The notes beneath the pieces are model-generated. The model was not told the origin of the DNA and searched no databases. It worked only from the letters and a program-made list of their open reading frames with translations. Positions 52,767-62,074 of a DNA stretch of 64,000 nt are shown here, piece by piece. The DNA is taken from positions 1 to 64,000 of the forward strand of contig JAXDJO010000017.1 of the NCBI GenBank assembly GCA_034667525.1, written 5' to 3'. The position numbers were made by a program, and so were the translations under genes. Each line of letters starts with the position of its first letter. The first letter of the stretch is position 1. This DNA comes from DATAPE01 sp034667525. Its GTDB lineage: Bacteria; Actinomycetota; CADDZG01; WHSQ01.

Positions 52767-53615
52767 ATGCCCGGCCGGCTGATTCTGTGCGGCACTCCCA
52801 TCGGCAATCTCGGCGATCTGTCGCAGCGTGCCCTGCAAACGCTTCGGGACGCAGACGTGATTGCCTGTGAGGACACCCGTAGGACCCGGAAACTGCTCAC
52901 TCATTTTGGAGTGGCGCCGCGGGAGCTGGTGGTCTACAACGACATCAACGAACGAAGGCAGGGAGACCGGCTGGCGAGCCGGATTCAAAAGGGGGCCGAC
53001 CTCGTTCTGGTCTCCGACGCCGGTATGCCGGGTCTCTCCGACCCGGGCTACAGATTGGTCAGGATCTGCGTGGAGCGTGGTCTTCCCGTCGACGTTGTTC
53101 CGGGACCGTCGGCGGTGGTCACTGCCCTGGCAGTTTCGGGCCTCCCGCCTGGAAGATTCGTCTTCGAAGGTTTCCTCCCTCGAAAGCAGGGCGACAGGCG
53201 ACGCCGCATCGAGGAGATGGCCACCGAGCAGCGGACTCTGGTTCTGTTCGAATCGCCCCACCGTCTGGCGGCGGCGATCGGGGATCTTCTGGAGGTGTTG
53301 GGAGATCGTTCGGCGGCACTAGCTCGGGAGCTCACGAAGCTGCACGAGGAAGTACGACGCGGCTCCCTATCTGAGCTCCTGAAGGGTCTGAGGCTCGATC
53401 CGGCGAGAGGCGAGGTCGTCATAGTTCTCGAGGGGGCGAGTCCTGCGTCTCGAGACCTTTCTGCCGTGGAGCTCGCCCGGCGGGCCCGGGCGCTCATGGA
53501 TTCCGGGATGGAGCGCCGCATGGCCCTGGCTGCCGTTGCCAAGGAGGCCGGGGTTGCACGGAGGAGGGTGTTCGATGCGCTCCTCGAGCGGGCTGATGAA
53601 GCTGCTATCGAGTGA
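52767..53615 (+). CDS. rsmI: 16S rRNA (cytidine-1402-2'-O)-methyltransferase
   Basis: The 282-residue enzyme shows the tetrapyrrole-methylase fold with the family motifs GTPIGNLGDLSQRALQTL, VIACEDTRRTRKLL, LVSDAGMPGLSDPGYRLV and VPGPSAVVTALAVSGLP. It methylates the ribose of C1402 in 16S rRNA. The ATG at 52767 gives MPGRLILCGTPIGNLGD, the natural start; an upstream frame from 52701 is unsupported. The end overlaps the AbrB-like gene by 11 bp, tail to tail. Confidence 0.93.
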   Translation: MPGRLILCGTPIGNLGDLSQRALQTLRDADVIACEDTRRTRKLLTHFGVAPRELVVYNDINERRQGDRLASRIQKGADLVLVSDAGMPGLSDPGYRLVRICVERGLPVDVVPGPSAVVTALAVSGLPPGRFVFEGFLPRKQGDRRRRIEEMATEQRTLVLFESPHRLAAAIGDLLEVLGDRSAALARELTKLHEEVRRGSLSELLKGLRLDPARGEVVIVLEGASPASRDLSAVELARRARALMDSGMERRMALAAVAKEAGVARRRVFDALLERADEAAIE

Positions 53616-53889
53616 CCGATTCCGAATCGGGAAGGCGCACGATGGCCACAGATCTGCTCATCTCTTGGACGCAACCTTCGCAGACGCGGCGGTCTTTGTA
53701 GAGCACCAAAGGAGCGTCGGCACCACAGAAGAGACACACGTCCCGTCTCTTTTCCAGGATGACCTGTTCACCCTCCACGCTGATATCGAGCTCGTCGCCC
53801 TCATGGATGCCGAAGACGCGGCGAATCTCTGATGGCAACACGATGCGACCGAGCTCATCGATCTTTCTGACTACGCCGGTAGACTTCAA
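53605..53889 (-). CDS. AbrB/SpoVT-type regulator with zinc ribbon
   Basis: The ~94-residue regulator begins (TTG 53889 after a GGGGGG run) KSTGVVRKIDELGRIVLPSE and IRRVFGIHEGDELDISVEG, the swapped-hairpin DNA-binding fold of AbrB, then has a Cys4 element CLFCGAD...CEGCV likely to bind zinc. In Bacillus subtilis abrB stands between rsmI and metS in opposite direction, as here. It may repress growth-phase-dependent genes; targets unknown. The alternative ATG-like start at 53937 is less likely. Confidence 0.85.
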   Translation of the reverse strand: MKSTGVVRKIDELGRIVLPSEIRRVFGIHEGDELDISVEGEQVILEKRRDVCLFCGADAPLVLYKDRRVCEGCVQEMSRSVAIVRLPDSESVTR

Positions 53890-53969
53890 GTTCCCCCCGC
53901 CCTGCTGGTAAGTAACCGAGAATGTAATGGTCCACAACAGCTTCCGTCAAATATCCTGAGGCGTCCCTT

Positions 53970-55514
53970 ATGAGCGATCGAGTCTTCTATGTCACTACTC
54001 CCATCTACTACCCGACCGACGTCCCGCATCTCGGTCACGCCTATACAACCGTCGCCGGCGACTTCATCTGCCGGTTCAGGCGCATGCAGGGTCGCCAGGT
54101 CCGCTATCTGACCGGAACCGACGAGCACGGTCAGAACATGCTCCGCAAAGCACAGGCCCAAGGCGTCACGCCTCAGGAGTTCCTCGATGGGATCGTTCCT
54201 ACATGGACCGAACTCTGGAAAGCCTTGGATATCTCCTATGACGACTTCATAAGAACCACTGAGGAACGTCACGAGCGCCCCGTGGGGACCTTTGTTCAAG
54301 CTCTCTACGACAGGGGCGAGATCTATCTCGGTGAGTATGAAGGCCTCTATTGCGTCGCGTGTGAAGAGTTCAAGCTCCCCGATGACCTCGTCGACGGCAA
54401 GTGCCCTCTTCACGGCATCGAGCCAGAGCTCGTGAAAGAAGAGAACTACTTCTTCCAACTATCGAAATACAGAGAGCGTCTGATCGAGCTCTACGAGATG
54501 GAAGATACCTTTGTTGCTCCGGAAGCCCGGCGGAACGAAGTTCTGGGCAAAGTGAGGCAAGGGCTCGACGATCTGTCGATCTCCCGCGTCAGCTTCGACT
54601 GGGGGATCCCGATCCCGTGGGACCCCAAACATGTCATCTACGTGTGGGTGGACGCTCTACTCAATTACGTAACGGCTATCGGGTATGGCACCGGTGACGG
54701 CAGGTTCTCGACGATCTGGCCTGCCGACATCCACCTGATAGGCAAGGACATCCTGTGGTTCCACTCCGTGATCTGGCCCGCCATGCTGATGGCGCTCGAC
54801 CTGCCGATCCCCAAGACGGTGTTCGCGCACGGCTACTTGCAGGTCGGCGGAGAAAAGATGTCGAAGACACGCCTGACCGGGATCTCACCGCACGTCCTGC
54901 TCGAGACTTTCGGTTCGGATGGCTACCGTTATTACTTCCTGCGTGAGATCTCCTTCGGGCTGGACGGCAACTTCTCGTGGGAGAGCATGGTGGCACGCTA
55001 TAACTCCGACCTTGCCAACGACTTCGGCAACCTGGTTGCACGTGTGTTGACGATGATCACCCGATACCTCGGTGGAGTGATCCCCGAGCCGGTGGCCGAA
55101 GGCGAATTGGAAGATCCAGACCGGAGCCTCAGAGAAAGCTTCGACGCATCCTTCGCGGCGATGGGGAAGGCGGTCGACGAGATCGCTCCACACGATGCAC
55201 TGAAAGCTGCGTGGGCGTTCGTTAGGCGCGCCAACGCCTACGTAGAGGAGGTAACACCCTGGGTGTTGGCCAAGGATGATGACAAACGCCGGAGATTAGA
55301 GGTGGTTCTCTACCAGCTGGTTGATGCCTTGCGTTTGATGGCGCTGATGGTGTCTCCGGCTATGCCCAACGCCGCCCAGCAGTTGTGGGACCGCCTGGGG
55401 CTGCGGGGCGAAGTTGCGAGACGCGGATATCCCAAAGATGCGCGTTGGGGCCTGCTCCCCCGTGGGTTGGAAGTTGCCCCCGGAGAGGCTCTATTCCCCC
55501 GTCTCGACGAGTAG
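53970..55514 (+). CDS. metG: Methionyl-tRNA synthetase
   Basis: The 514-residue class I synthetase has the HIGH motif as HLGHAY, the KMSKS motif as GEKMSKTRLTG, and the connective zinc-binding segment with YCVACEEFKL and CPLHG. It charges tRNA-Met. The anticodon-binding helix bundle is complete; there is no C-terminal tRNA-binding extension. GAGG lies eight bases before the ATG. First gene of the metG-tatD-rsmA-ispE run, with tatD beginning 3 bp after its stop. Confidence 0.96.
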   Translation: MSDRVFYVTTPIYYPTDVPHLGHAYTTVAGDFICRFRRMQGRQVRYLTGTDEHGQNMLRKAQAQGVTPQEFLDGIVPTWTELWKALDISYDDFIRTTEERHERPVGTFVQALYDRGEIYLGEYEGLYCVACEEFKLPDDLVDGKCPLHGIEPELVKEENYFFQLSKYRERLIELYEMEDTFVAPEARRNEVLGKVRQGLDDLSISRVSFDWGIPIPWDPKHVIYVWVDALLNYVTAIGYGTGDGRFSTIWPADIHLIGKDILWFHSVIWPAMLMALDLPIPKTVFAHGYLQVGGEKMSKTRLTGISPHVLLETFGSDGYRYYFLREISFGLDGNFSWESMVARYNSDLANDFGNLVARVLTMITRYLGGVIPEPVAEGELEDPDRSLRESFDASFAAMGKAVDEIAPHDALKAAWAFVRRANAYVEEVTPWVLAKDDDKRRRLEVVLYQLVDALRLMALMVSPAMPNAAQQLWDRLGLRGEVARRGYPKDARWGLLPRGLEVAPGEALFPRLDE

Positions 55515-55517
55515 CGC

Positions 55518-56285
55518 GTGTGGTTTGACTCGCACTGCCATCTCTACGATCTCGGGGACGAGGCGGCGATCGCCGGCGCGGTAGAAAGGGCGCGAGCTGC
55601 CTCGGTCAGCGAGATGCTCATCCCGGGAGTGGATGCAGCGTCGAGCTCCCGTGCGATCGAGATAGCAGTCCAGCACCGGGCCTGGGCGGCGGTGGGGATC
55701 CATCCCAGCGAGACCTCCGGATGGGAGGAGTCTCAGATGCAAGCGATCGCGGATCTGCTCGAGCACCCGCAAGCTGTGGCCATCGGTGAGACCGGACTCG
55801 ACTTCTACCGCGACCATGCTCCGCAAGAGCTCCAACGAGAAAACTTCGCCGCACACATAGCACTCGCAAAGAAGCATTCCAAGGCATTGATCATCCATAC
55901 GCGCGAGTCGGCCGATGCCGCTCTTGCGATGCTAGAGCAGCAGGGCGCTCCGCAGGGCGTTGTCTTTCATTGTTGGTCGGGAACGCAGAGCGAGCTACAG
56001 CGGGCCCTGTCTCTCGGCGCTTTCATCTCTTTCGCAGGCAACGTTTCTTTCAAGAGCGCCGAATCTCTACGCGATGCAGCGAGGGCAGTGCCCGCGGACC
56101 GGTTGCTGGTCGAGACCGACTCTCCCTATCTGACTCCGGTGCCGCATCGGGGAACTGCTAACGAACCCGCTTACGTTCGAGATGTGGGAACAGCCGTCGC
56201 TAATGCCCGATCGCAACCGGTGGGGGAGATCGCCATCATGACTTCCTCCAACGCCCGCCGGGTCTTTGCTCTCACGGAGCGATGA
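55518..56285 (+). CDS. tatD: TatD family metal-dependent hydrolase
   Basis: The 255-residue TIM-barrel hydrolase shows DSHCHL (metal His pair), VGIHPSE, GETGLDFYRDH, LIIHTRESADAAL, VFHCWSG and VETDSPYLTPV. TatD proteins are metal-dependent 3'-5' DNA exonucleases involved in repair. It starts with GTG and overlaps rsmA by four bases (ATGA). Confidence 0.94.
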   Translation: MWFDSHCHLYDLGDEAAIAGAVERARAASVSEMLIPGVDAASSSRAIEIAVQHRAWAAVGIHPSETSGWEESQMQAIADLLEHPQAVAIGETGLDFYRDHAPQELQRENFAAHIALAKKHSKALIIHTRESADAALAMLEQQGAPQGVVFHCWSGTQSELQRALSLGAFISFAGNVSFKSAESLRDAARAVPADRLLVETDSPYLTPVPHRGTANEPAYVRDVGTAVANARSQPVGEIAIMTSSNARRVFALTER

Positions 56286-57124
56286 AGCAACAGACGGTGC
56301 CCGGCGCCCGCCGATTGCGCGAAGTGCTGGCACGTCATGGTGTGACTCCGAAGAAGTCTCTTGGACAGAACTTCGTAGTCGATCCGAATACCATCCGGAA
56401 GATCGTCGAGCTCGCCGAGGTATCGAACGATGACCGGGTCCTGGAGATCGGTGCCGGCGCGGGGTCTTTGACGTTGGGACTGGCTGCAGTTGCCCTGCAG
56501 GTGACCGCGGTGGAGGTCGACCCCCGTCTCTTGCCGGTGCTGATGGACACTCTGGGCCCGGTCGAGAACGTGAAACTCGTTGCCGGCGATGCGCTGAAGC
56601 TTCCCTTGGACTCCTTCGAAGCCGGCGCCCTGGTGGCAAACCTTCCCTACAACGTGGCGACGCCGTTGGTCTTGCGCGTTCTTCGAGAAGCGCCGGACGT
56701 CGAACGGTTGACGGTCATGACTCAGCGCGAGCCCGGCGACAGGCTCTCGGCTGGTCCCGGATCCAAGGCCTATGGTCACGTCAGCCTGATGGTGGAGTAT
56801 TTCGGCCAGGCCCGCGTCGTGTCTTCCGTTTCGCGGCGGGCCTTCTATCCGGTACCGAATGTGGATTCGGTCATCGTTCGGATCGATCGGAAGCAAGAGG
56901 CGCTGCCGGAGCACAGGGAATGGTTGTTCGCAGTCATCAGGGCAGGTTTCTCACAGCGAAGAAAGACGCTCCGCAATGCACTTGCCTCGGTCGCCGGCGT
57001 CGATGCGGCTGAAGCTGCGATCGCCGCGACGGGCATAGGTGCCACAGCCCGGGCGGAGCAGCTCGGCCTAGAAGACTTTCTCGCGTTGAGCCAAGCCCTT
57101 CTCGCCCATCGCCCCGATGCCTGA
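56282..57124 (+). CDS. rsmA: 16S rRNA dimethyladenosine transferase
   Basis: The 280-residue enzyme (KsgA) has KKSLGQNFVVDPNTIRKIVE, the SAM motif VLEIGAGAGSLTLGLA, the catalytic NLPYNVATPLVL and a C-terminal helical domain with FSQRRKTLRNAL. It dimethylates A1518 and A1519 of 16S rRNA. It is coupled to tatD by ATGA and overlaps ispE by eight bases. Confidence 0.96.
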   Translation: MKQQTVPGARRLREVLARHGVTPKKSLGQNFVVDPNTIRKIVELAEVSNDDRVLEIGAGAGSLTLGLAAVALQVTAVEVDPRLLPVLMDTLGPVENVKLVAGDALKLPLDSFEAGALVANLPYNVATPLVLRVLREAPDVERLTVMTQREPGDRLSAGPGSKAYGHVSLMVEYFGQARVVSSVSRRAFYPVPNVDSVIVRIDRKQEALPEHREWLFAVIRAGFSQRRKTLRNALASVAGVDAAEAAIAATGIGATARAEQLGLEDFLALSQALLAHRPDA

Positions 57125-58010
57125 GAGGATCGCGCTCCGCGCCGCCGCGAAGCTGAATCTGTTCCTACGCGTAATGGGCAGGCACGAGGACGGCTTCCAC
57201 GAGCTCGAGACGATCTTCCATGGCGTTGCACTCACCGATCTGGTGCAGCTGAGCGCTGGGAGGCCCGGTTCGATCCAGGTGGAGATGACGGGCTCCGCTG
57301 CCATGCAGACACATGTCCCGGTGCCAGAAGACAATCTGGTGAACATCGCTGCGTCACAGATGGCGTCTCTCGCAAAGACGGAGCCCGGAGCGACGATCGT
57401 GGTGGATAAGAGCATCCCTTTCGGCGGCGGTCTGGCCGGGGGCAGTGCCGATGCAGCTGCGACTATCGTCGGACTTAACGAGTTGTGGGAGCTTGACCTG
57501 ACTTTGGGGTCGATGCTCGGGATCGCGGCCGGGCTTGGCAGTGATGTCCCCTATTGCATCGAGGGAGGCACGGTTCTCGCTACGGGGCGGGGAACCGAGC
57601 TGGCCCGCCTTCCCGAGCCGGCCCCCATGTGGTTCGTCCTGGGGATGAGCGACCGCCCGCTGCTGACGGGGGAAGTCTTCGCTGCCTGGGACGAGAATCG
57701 ACAAACCGGCGGTGTGCCGGCGGACGGCCTGATCGCGGCTCTCATCGGAGGCGATGTGGCCGAGATCGGCTCGCACATACACAACGACCTTTTGATCCCG
57801 GCCGTCACCACACGGCCCGAGATCGAAGCGGGGCTTCAGGCGCTTCTCGATGCCGGAGCCGCGGGAGCTGGGATGTCCGGTTCGGGACCGACGGTGTTCG
57901 GGATCGCCCGGGGCGAGACGGACGCCCACGAGATCGCTCAAAGCGTCCGCAACGTCTTCTCGCGAGTGCAGGTGAGAGCTTCATCCCCGGTAGGCGTGGA
58001 ACGAGTGTGA
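57117..58010 (+). CDS. ispE: 4-diphosphocytidyl-2-C-methyl-D-erythritol kinase
   Basis: The 297-residue GHMP kinase of the MEP isoprenoid pathway has RAAAKLNLFLRVMGRHEDGF, the ATP loop IPFGGGLAGGSADAAATI and AAGAGMSGSGPTVFGIA. It phosphorylates CDP-methylerythritol. Overlap with rsmA indicates coupling. tRNA-Gln follows 50 bp downstream. Confidence 0.95.
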   Translation: MPERIALRAAAKLNLFLRVMGRHEDGFHELETIFHGVALTDLVQLSAGRPGSIQVEMTGSAAMQTHVPVPEDNLVNIAASQMASLAKTEPGATIVVDKSIPFGGGLAGGSADAAATIVGLNELWELDLTLGSMLGIAAGLGSDVPYCIEGGTVLATGRGTELARLPEPAPMWFVLGMSDRPLLTGEVFAAWDENRQTGGVPADGLIAALIGGDVAEIGSHIHNDLLIPAVTTRPEIEAGLQALLDAGAAGAGMSGSGPTVFGIARGETDAHEIAQSVRNVFSRVQVRASSPVGVERV

Positions 58011-58060
58011 TGATGCGGCGGACCGGCAAAGGGTCATCGTCTTTAGACTCCGGTATGTGA

Positions 58061-58132
58061 TGCCCCGTAGGGTAATTGGCAGCCCGCAGGTTTTTGGTAC
58101 CTGAAGTTCTGGTTCGAGTCCAGGCGGGGCAG
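58061..58132 (+). tRNA. tRNA-Gln (TTG)
   Basis: A 72-base cloverleaf: acceptor TGCCCCG pairs with CGGGGCA; anticodon stem CAGGT/ACCTG around loop TTTTGGT with anticodon TTG; T-arm with TTCGAGT. The discriminator is G and CCA is not encoded. A tRNA-Gln at a related place near ispE/glmU is known from other actinobacteria. Confidence 0.95.
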
Positions 58133-58158
58133 CAACGGCAAGACATGAGGGAGGTCGC

Positions 58159-59571
58159 GTGGCGAGTGGCTCACCAGTGACTGCAGTCATCCTGGCCGCC
58201 GGACAGGGCAAGCGGCTCCGCTCCCACATCCCGAAGGTGCTCCACAACGCGGCGGGCCGCCCTCTCCTCATCCACGTGCTCGCCGCCCTCGACCCCGTCC
58301 CACTAGAGGATCGGATCGTGGTGACTTCGCCCGGAAAAGAGATCCCCGCCGCGGTAAAGGCCGCGGGGTTCGACGACGTGCGGTTCGTTGTCCAGGATCC
58401 CCCGCGCGGCACCGGAGATGCCGTTCGGGTCGCGCTGGACGAGCACGATCCCGGATCCGGAGATGTCCTGGTTCTTTGCGGCGATACCCCCGCTCTGCGA
58501 ACTGAAACGCTGACCAGGGTGCTGGCGACCCACCAAGAGCGCGATGCGATAGCCACCCTGGTGACTACCAACGTCGCATCTGCACGAGGCGAGGGCCGCG
58601 TTCTGAGAGACGATGACGGTGACGTCGATCGCATCGTGGAGGAACGTGATGCGACCGAGGCGCAGCGGGCGATCACCGAGATCAACGCCGGCGTCTTTGT
58701 GTTCAAAGAGCCGGTCCTTCGGGAACTGCTGCAGCGCATCAGAGCAGATAATGCTCAGGGCGAGCTCTACCTCACCGACGTTATCGGTTTGATCCGGGCG
58801 AGCAACGGTCTCGTGGTTGCGATCGCTGCCGACCAGGACGAGGTTGCCGGAGTCAACTCTCGAAGCCAGCTAGCTCAGGTCTCGCGTTCTCTCCGGCGGG
58901 CCGCGTGCGAGCGATGGATGGACGAGGGCGTAACCATCGTGGACCCGGCCTCGACATTCATAGACGCGAGCGTGGAATTGACCAGTGACGTCACGATTCT
59001 GCCGTTCACCTTCCTCGAAGGCGCGACCAAGATCGCGGGTGGCGCGCTGGTCGGCCCCCAAGCCCGCATCGTGGACTCAGAGGTGGGGGAGAATGCAACC
59101 GTTTCTTTCTCAGTAGTTACGGCATCCACCGTCGGGCCGGAGGCTTCCGTCGGGCCGTTCGCCTCGCTGCGCCCGGGCTCCCGCTTGGAGCGCGGAGCTC
59201 ATATCGGCAGCTTCGTCGAGACCAAAGCGACCACTCTGGGCGAGGGAAGCAAGGCCGGCCACCTCGCCTATCTCGGGGATGCGGAGATCGGTCGTGATGT
59301 GAACATCGGGGCGGGAACGATCACCTGCAATTGGGACGGCCGCCAGAAGAATCCCACGGTCATCGAGGACGACGTCTATGTCGGATCCGACACGATGCTG
59401 GTGGCCCCCGTGCGCCTGGGTGCCCGGGCGGCAACCGGAGCAGGCTCGGTTGTCCGGAAGGATGTGCCTGAAGATGCCCTTGCCGTGGGGGCGCCTGCCC
59501 GGATCATCACCGGAAGAGGTAACAAGATGGACCGGCGCGGACCACGTCCCCCCTCAGAGCCGCGACAATAG
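58159..59571 (+). CDS. glmU: Bifunctional GlmU (N-acetylglucosamine-1-P uridylyltransferase/acetyltransferase)
   Basis: The 470-residue enzyme makes UDP-GlcNAc for the cell wall. The N-terminal uridylyltransferase shows LAAGQGKRLRSHIPKVLH (residues 12-29), LVLCGDTPALR and ITEINAGVFVF; the C-terminal left-handed beta-helix acetyltransferase shows VGPFASLRPGSRLERGAHIG, KAGHLAYLGDAEIG and NIGAGTITCNWDG. GTG start after GGGAGG. It is followed five bases later by prs. Confidence 0.96.
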   Translation: MASGSPVTAVILAAGQGKRLRSHIPKVLHNAAGRPLLIHVLAALDPVPLEDRIVVTSPGKEIPAAVKAAGFDDVRFVVQDPPRGTGDAVRVALDEHDPGSGDVLVLCGDTPALRTETLTRVLATHQERDAIATLVTTNVASARGEGRVLRDDDGDVDRIVEERDATEAQRAITEINAGVFVFKEPVLRELLQRIRADNAQGELYLTDVIGLIRASNGLVVAIAADQDEVAGVNSRSQLAQVSRSLRRAACERWMDEGVTIVDPASTFIDASVELTSDVTILPFTFLEGATKIAGGALVGPQARIVDSEVGENATVSFSVVTASTVGPEASVGPFASLRPGSRLERGAHIGSFVETKATTLGEGSKAGHLAYLGDAEIGRDVNIGAGTITCNWDGRQKNPTVIEDDVYVGSDTMLVAPVRLGARAATGAGSVVRKDVPEDALAVGAPARIITGRGNKMDRRGPRPPSEPRQ

Positions 59572-59575
59572 CCTC

Positions 59576-60568
59576 GTGCAGCTACCGACCCACAAGCGGC
59601 TGATGATCTTCTCGGGCACTGCCAATCGCCCGCTTGCGGAAGAGGTCGCCGACCATCTCGGGATGAAGCTCGGCGACGTCGAGCTTTCGGAGTTCGCTAA
59701 CTCCGAAACCTACGTTCGATTCTCGGAATCGGTTCGGGGCTGCGACGCATTCGTCATCCAGAGTCACTCGGCTCCCATCGACCACCACGTGATGCAGCAG
59801 CTGATCATGATTGATGCGCTCAAACGCGCGTCGGCCAAGCGCATCACCGCGGTGGCGCCGTTCTATCCCTACGCGCGCCAGGACCGCAAGGCCAGAGGCC
59901 GAGAGCCGATCACCGCCAAGCTGCTGGCCGACTTTTATCAGGCCGCCGGCGCGGATCGGTTGCTATCGGTCGACCTCCATACAGGCCAGATCCAGGGATT
60001 CTTCGATGTACCGGTGGACCATCTGACCGCGCTTCCGATGCTCGCCGAATACTTTGCCTCGGTCTTGGCTGAAGAGTTCGCCGTCGTGTCGCCAGACGCG
60101 GGCGGCGTCCGTCTCGCTGACAAGTGGCGCGAGCACCTGGCCCAATTCCACAATCTGAACGGCCAGGTTGCATTCCTGCACAAGAGGCGCAGCAGGGAGG
60201 CGCGTAACGAGAGCGAATCGGTGGGCCCCGTAGTTGGTGAGGTAGAGGGCAGGGTCTGCGTCATAGTCGACGACATGATCGACACGGCCGGCAGCTTGTG
60301 CGACGCCGTGGATACGTTGCTGAAGGCTGGTGCGTCGGAGGTTCATGCGGCCGCCACTCACGCGGTGTTGTCGGATCCTGCTGTGGACCGGCTGAAGAAC
60401 TCGCCGCTCAAAGAGCTGGTGGTGACGAATACGCTTCCGATCCCGAGCGAGAAACTCTTGGACAAGCTCGTCATCCTTTCTATCGCTCCCACCATCGCCC
60501 ACACGATCAAAGCGGTCTTCGAAGAGGACTCGGTGTCCGAGCTTTTCCACGGGGAGAACCAGCCCTAG
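59576..60568 (+). CDS. prs: Ribose-phosphate pyrophosphokinase
   Basis: The 330-residue enzyme makes PRPP from ribose 5-phosphate and ATP. Motifs: LMIFSGTANRPLAEEVA, SEFANSETYVRFSESVRG, YPYARQDRKARGREPITAK, SVDLHTGQIQGFFDVPVD, VVSPDAGGVRLA and the PRPP loop CVIVDDMIDTAGSLCDAV. The GTG at 59576 gives VQLPTHKRLM; no clear ribosome site precedes it, and translation may be coupled to glmU. Confidence 0.95.
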   Translation: MQLPTHKRLMIFSGTANRPLAEEVADHLGMKLGDVELSEFANSETYVRFSESVRGCDAFVIQSHSAPIDHHVMQQLIMIDALKRASAKRITAVAPFYPYARQDRKARGREPITAKLLADFYQAAGADRLLSVDLHTGQIQGFFDVPVDHLTALPMLAEYFASVLAEEFAVVSPDAGGVRLADKWREHLAQFHNLNGQVAFLHKRRSREARNESESVGPVVGEVEGRVCVIVDDMIDTAGSLCDAVDTLLKAGASEVHAAATHAVLSDPAVDRLKNSPLKELVVTNTLPIPSEKLLDKLVILSIAPTIAHTIKAVFEEDSVSELFHGENQP

Positions 60569-60633
60569 CCCTGGAGGATTTGGCGTCGACACCTCAGCCG
60601 TAGAGCCGTGCGGCGGCTGCTAACCTCTGACGC

Positions 60634-61341
60634 ATGGCTGAGGTGCGCATAGAGGCAAGCAGGCGGGATCGATGGGGCAAGGGCGCCGCTCGCCGCATCC
60701 GCGCCTCGGGAAAGGTGCCGGCCATCGTCTACGGACACGGGATGGAGCCCCTGCCCATCGCGCTCGACCGGCGGGAGTTCGTCACAGCCCTTCAGACCGA
60801 TGCCGGCATGAACGTGCTGCTCGACATCCAGGTGGACGGAGATACCACGCTGGCTTTGATGAAGGACCTCCATAGAGACCCGGTCAGAGGCACGCTGCTG
60901 CACGCCGATTTCATCAAGGTTGACCGAGACGAAGAGGTCGAGGTGGAGGTTCCCATCCACCTCGTGGGAGATGCCGCCGGAGTCAAGGAAGGTGGCGCGC
61001 TCGAGCACCCCTTGAACAGCGTGCACGTGCGCTGCAAGGCGACCGAGGTGCCGCAGGGAATCGATGCTGACATATCAGGGTTGAGGATCGGAGACAGTTT
61101 GAGGGTTGCCGACCTCGCATCTGGCCGCACGTTCGAGATCCTCAATGATCCCGATGCCGTAGTGGCACTGGTTGCTGCACCGGTCTCGGAAGAGGAGCTC
61201 GAAGCGATGGAAGCTGCAGCGGGAGTCGGCGTCGAGGCCGAAGCCGAGGAGGGGGCGGCCGAGGTCCCCGAGGGCGAAGAGGGCGCCCCTGCTGCAGAGG
61301 GAGACGCTTCTGCCGGCCAGGCAGAATCTGCACAAGAATAA
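60634..61341 (+). CDS. rplY: 50S ribosomal protein bL25 (CTC form)
   Basis: The 235-residue protein has the 5S rRNA-binding bL25 domain (RDRWGKGAARRIRASGKVPA, IVYGHG) and the C-terminal CTC beta domain (LEHPLNSVHVRCKATEVPQG), then a long acidic Glu/Ala tail. CTC proteins are general-stress-linked in Bacillus. Position between prs and pth matches the conserved order. Confidence 0.94.
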   Translation: MAEVRIEASRRDRWGKGAARRIRASGKVPAIVYGHGMEPLPIALDRREFVTALQTDAGMNVLLDIQVDGDTTLALMKDLHRDPVRGTLLHADFIKVDRDEEVEVEVPIHLVGDAAGVKEGGALEHPLNSVHVRCKATEVPQGIDADISGLRIGDSLRVADLASGRTFEILNDPDAVVALVAAPVSEEELEAMEAAAGVGVEAEAEEGAAEVPEGEEGAPAAEGDASAGQAESAQE

Positions 61342-61416
61342 GCAGTACACCTACCTCGCAGATCGCCTGCGTTTCGTCGATGAGCCTGCGCGCTCCATCG
61401 CGGACGCTTTCCGCTG

Positions 61417-62019
61417 ATGCGGATCTTTCGCCGTAACCCGGAGGCTTCCGAAGAGGGCGGCCGGTGGGCGATCGTGGGCCTCGGCAATCCCGGCGAACGC
61501 TACGCCGCCAATCGCCACAACGCCGGGGCCATGGTGCTGTCCGCGCTCAGCGACGCGCGTCTCAAGAGCCACAAGAGCGGCTGCTTGGTGGCCGAGACCT
61601 CGGTCGCCGGCAAGGGGGCCGTGCTGGCCCGGCCGATGTCTTTCATGAACGAGTCGGGCCGGCCCGTGAAACAGCTCTTGGCCTGGTACAAGATCCCGCT
61701 GGAGCGCCTCATCGTGGTCCACGACGAGCTCGATATCAGGTTCGGAGAGGTCCGGATCAAGCAGGGTGGGGGAACCGCGGGCCACAACGGATTGAAATCC
61801 ATAGTCGCCCACCTGGGAGGCCCCGACTTCCTGCGCGTGCGGGTCGGTGTTTCGCGGCCCTCAGGTTCCCAAGACCCGGCGGATTATGTCCTCAACGATT
61901 TTTCCTCGGTTCAGAAGAAGGAGCTGGAGGAGGTTATCGGCCGCGCTGCGACTGCAGTGGAGACGATCCTGGACCAAGGCGCGGAGCGAGCGATGAACCA
62001 GATAAACGAGCGCATATGA
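61417..62019 (+). CDS. pth: Peptidyl-tRNA hydrolase
   Basis: The 200-residue enzyme releases peptidyl-tRNA. It shows WAIVGLGNPGERYAANRHNA with the catalytic His in NRHNAG, RPMSFMNESGRPV, IVVHDELDIRFGEVRIKQGG and GTAGHNGLKSIVAHLGG. It closes the housekeeping block. Confidence 0.96.
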   Translation: MRIFRRNPEASEEGGRWAIVGLGNPGERYAANRHNAGAMVLSALSDARLKSHKSGCLVAETSVAGKGAVLARPMSFMNESGRPVKQLLAWYKIPLERLIVVHDELDIRFGEVRIKQGGGTAGHNGLKSIVAHLGGPDFLRVRVGVSRPSGSQDPADYVLNDFSSVQKKELEEVIGRAATAVETILDQGAERAMNQINERI

Positions 62020-62074
62020 CGTCCACGAGAACAGACCTCGCCATCACAGCCTCCTTGCGGAGTGGGTCGCTGGG

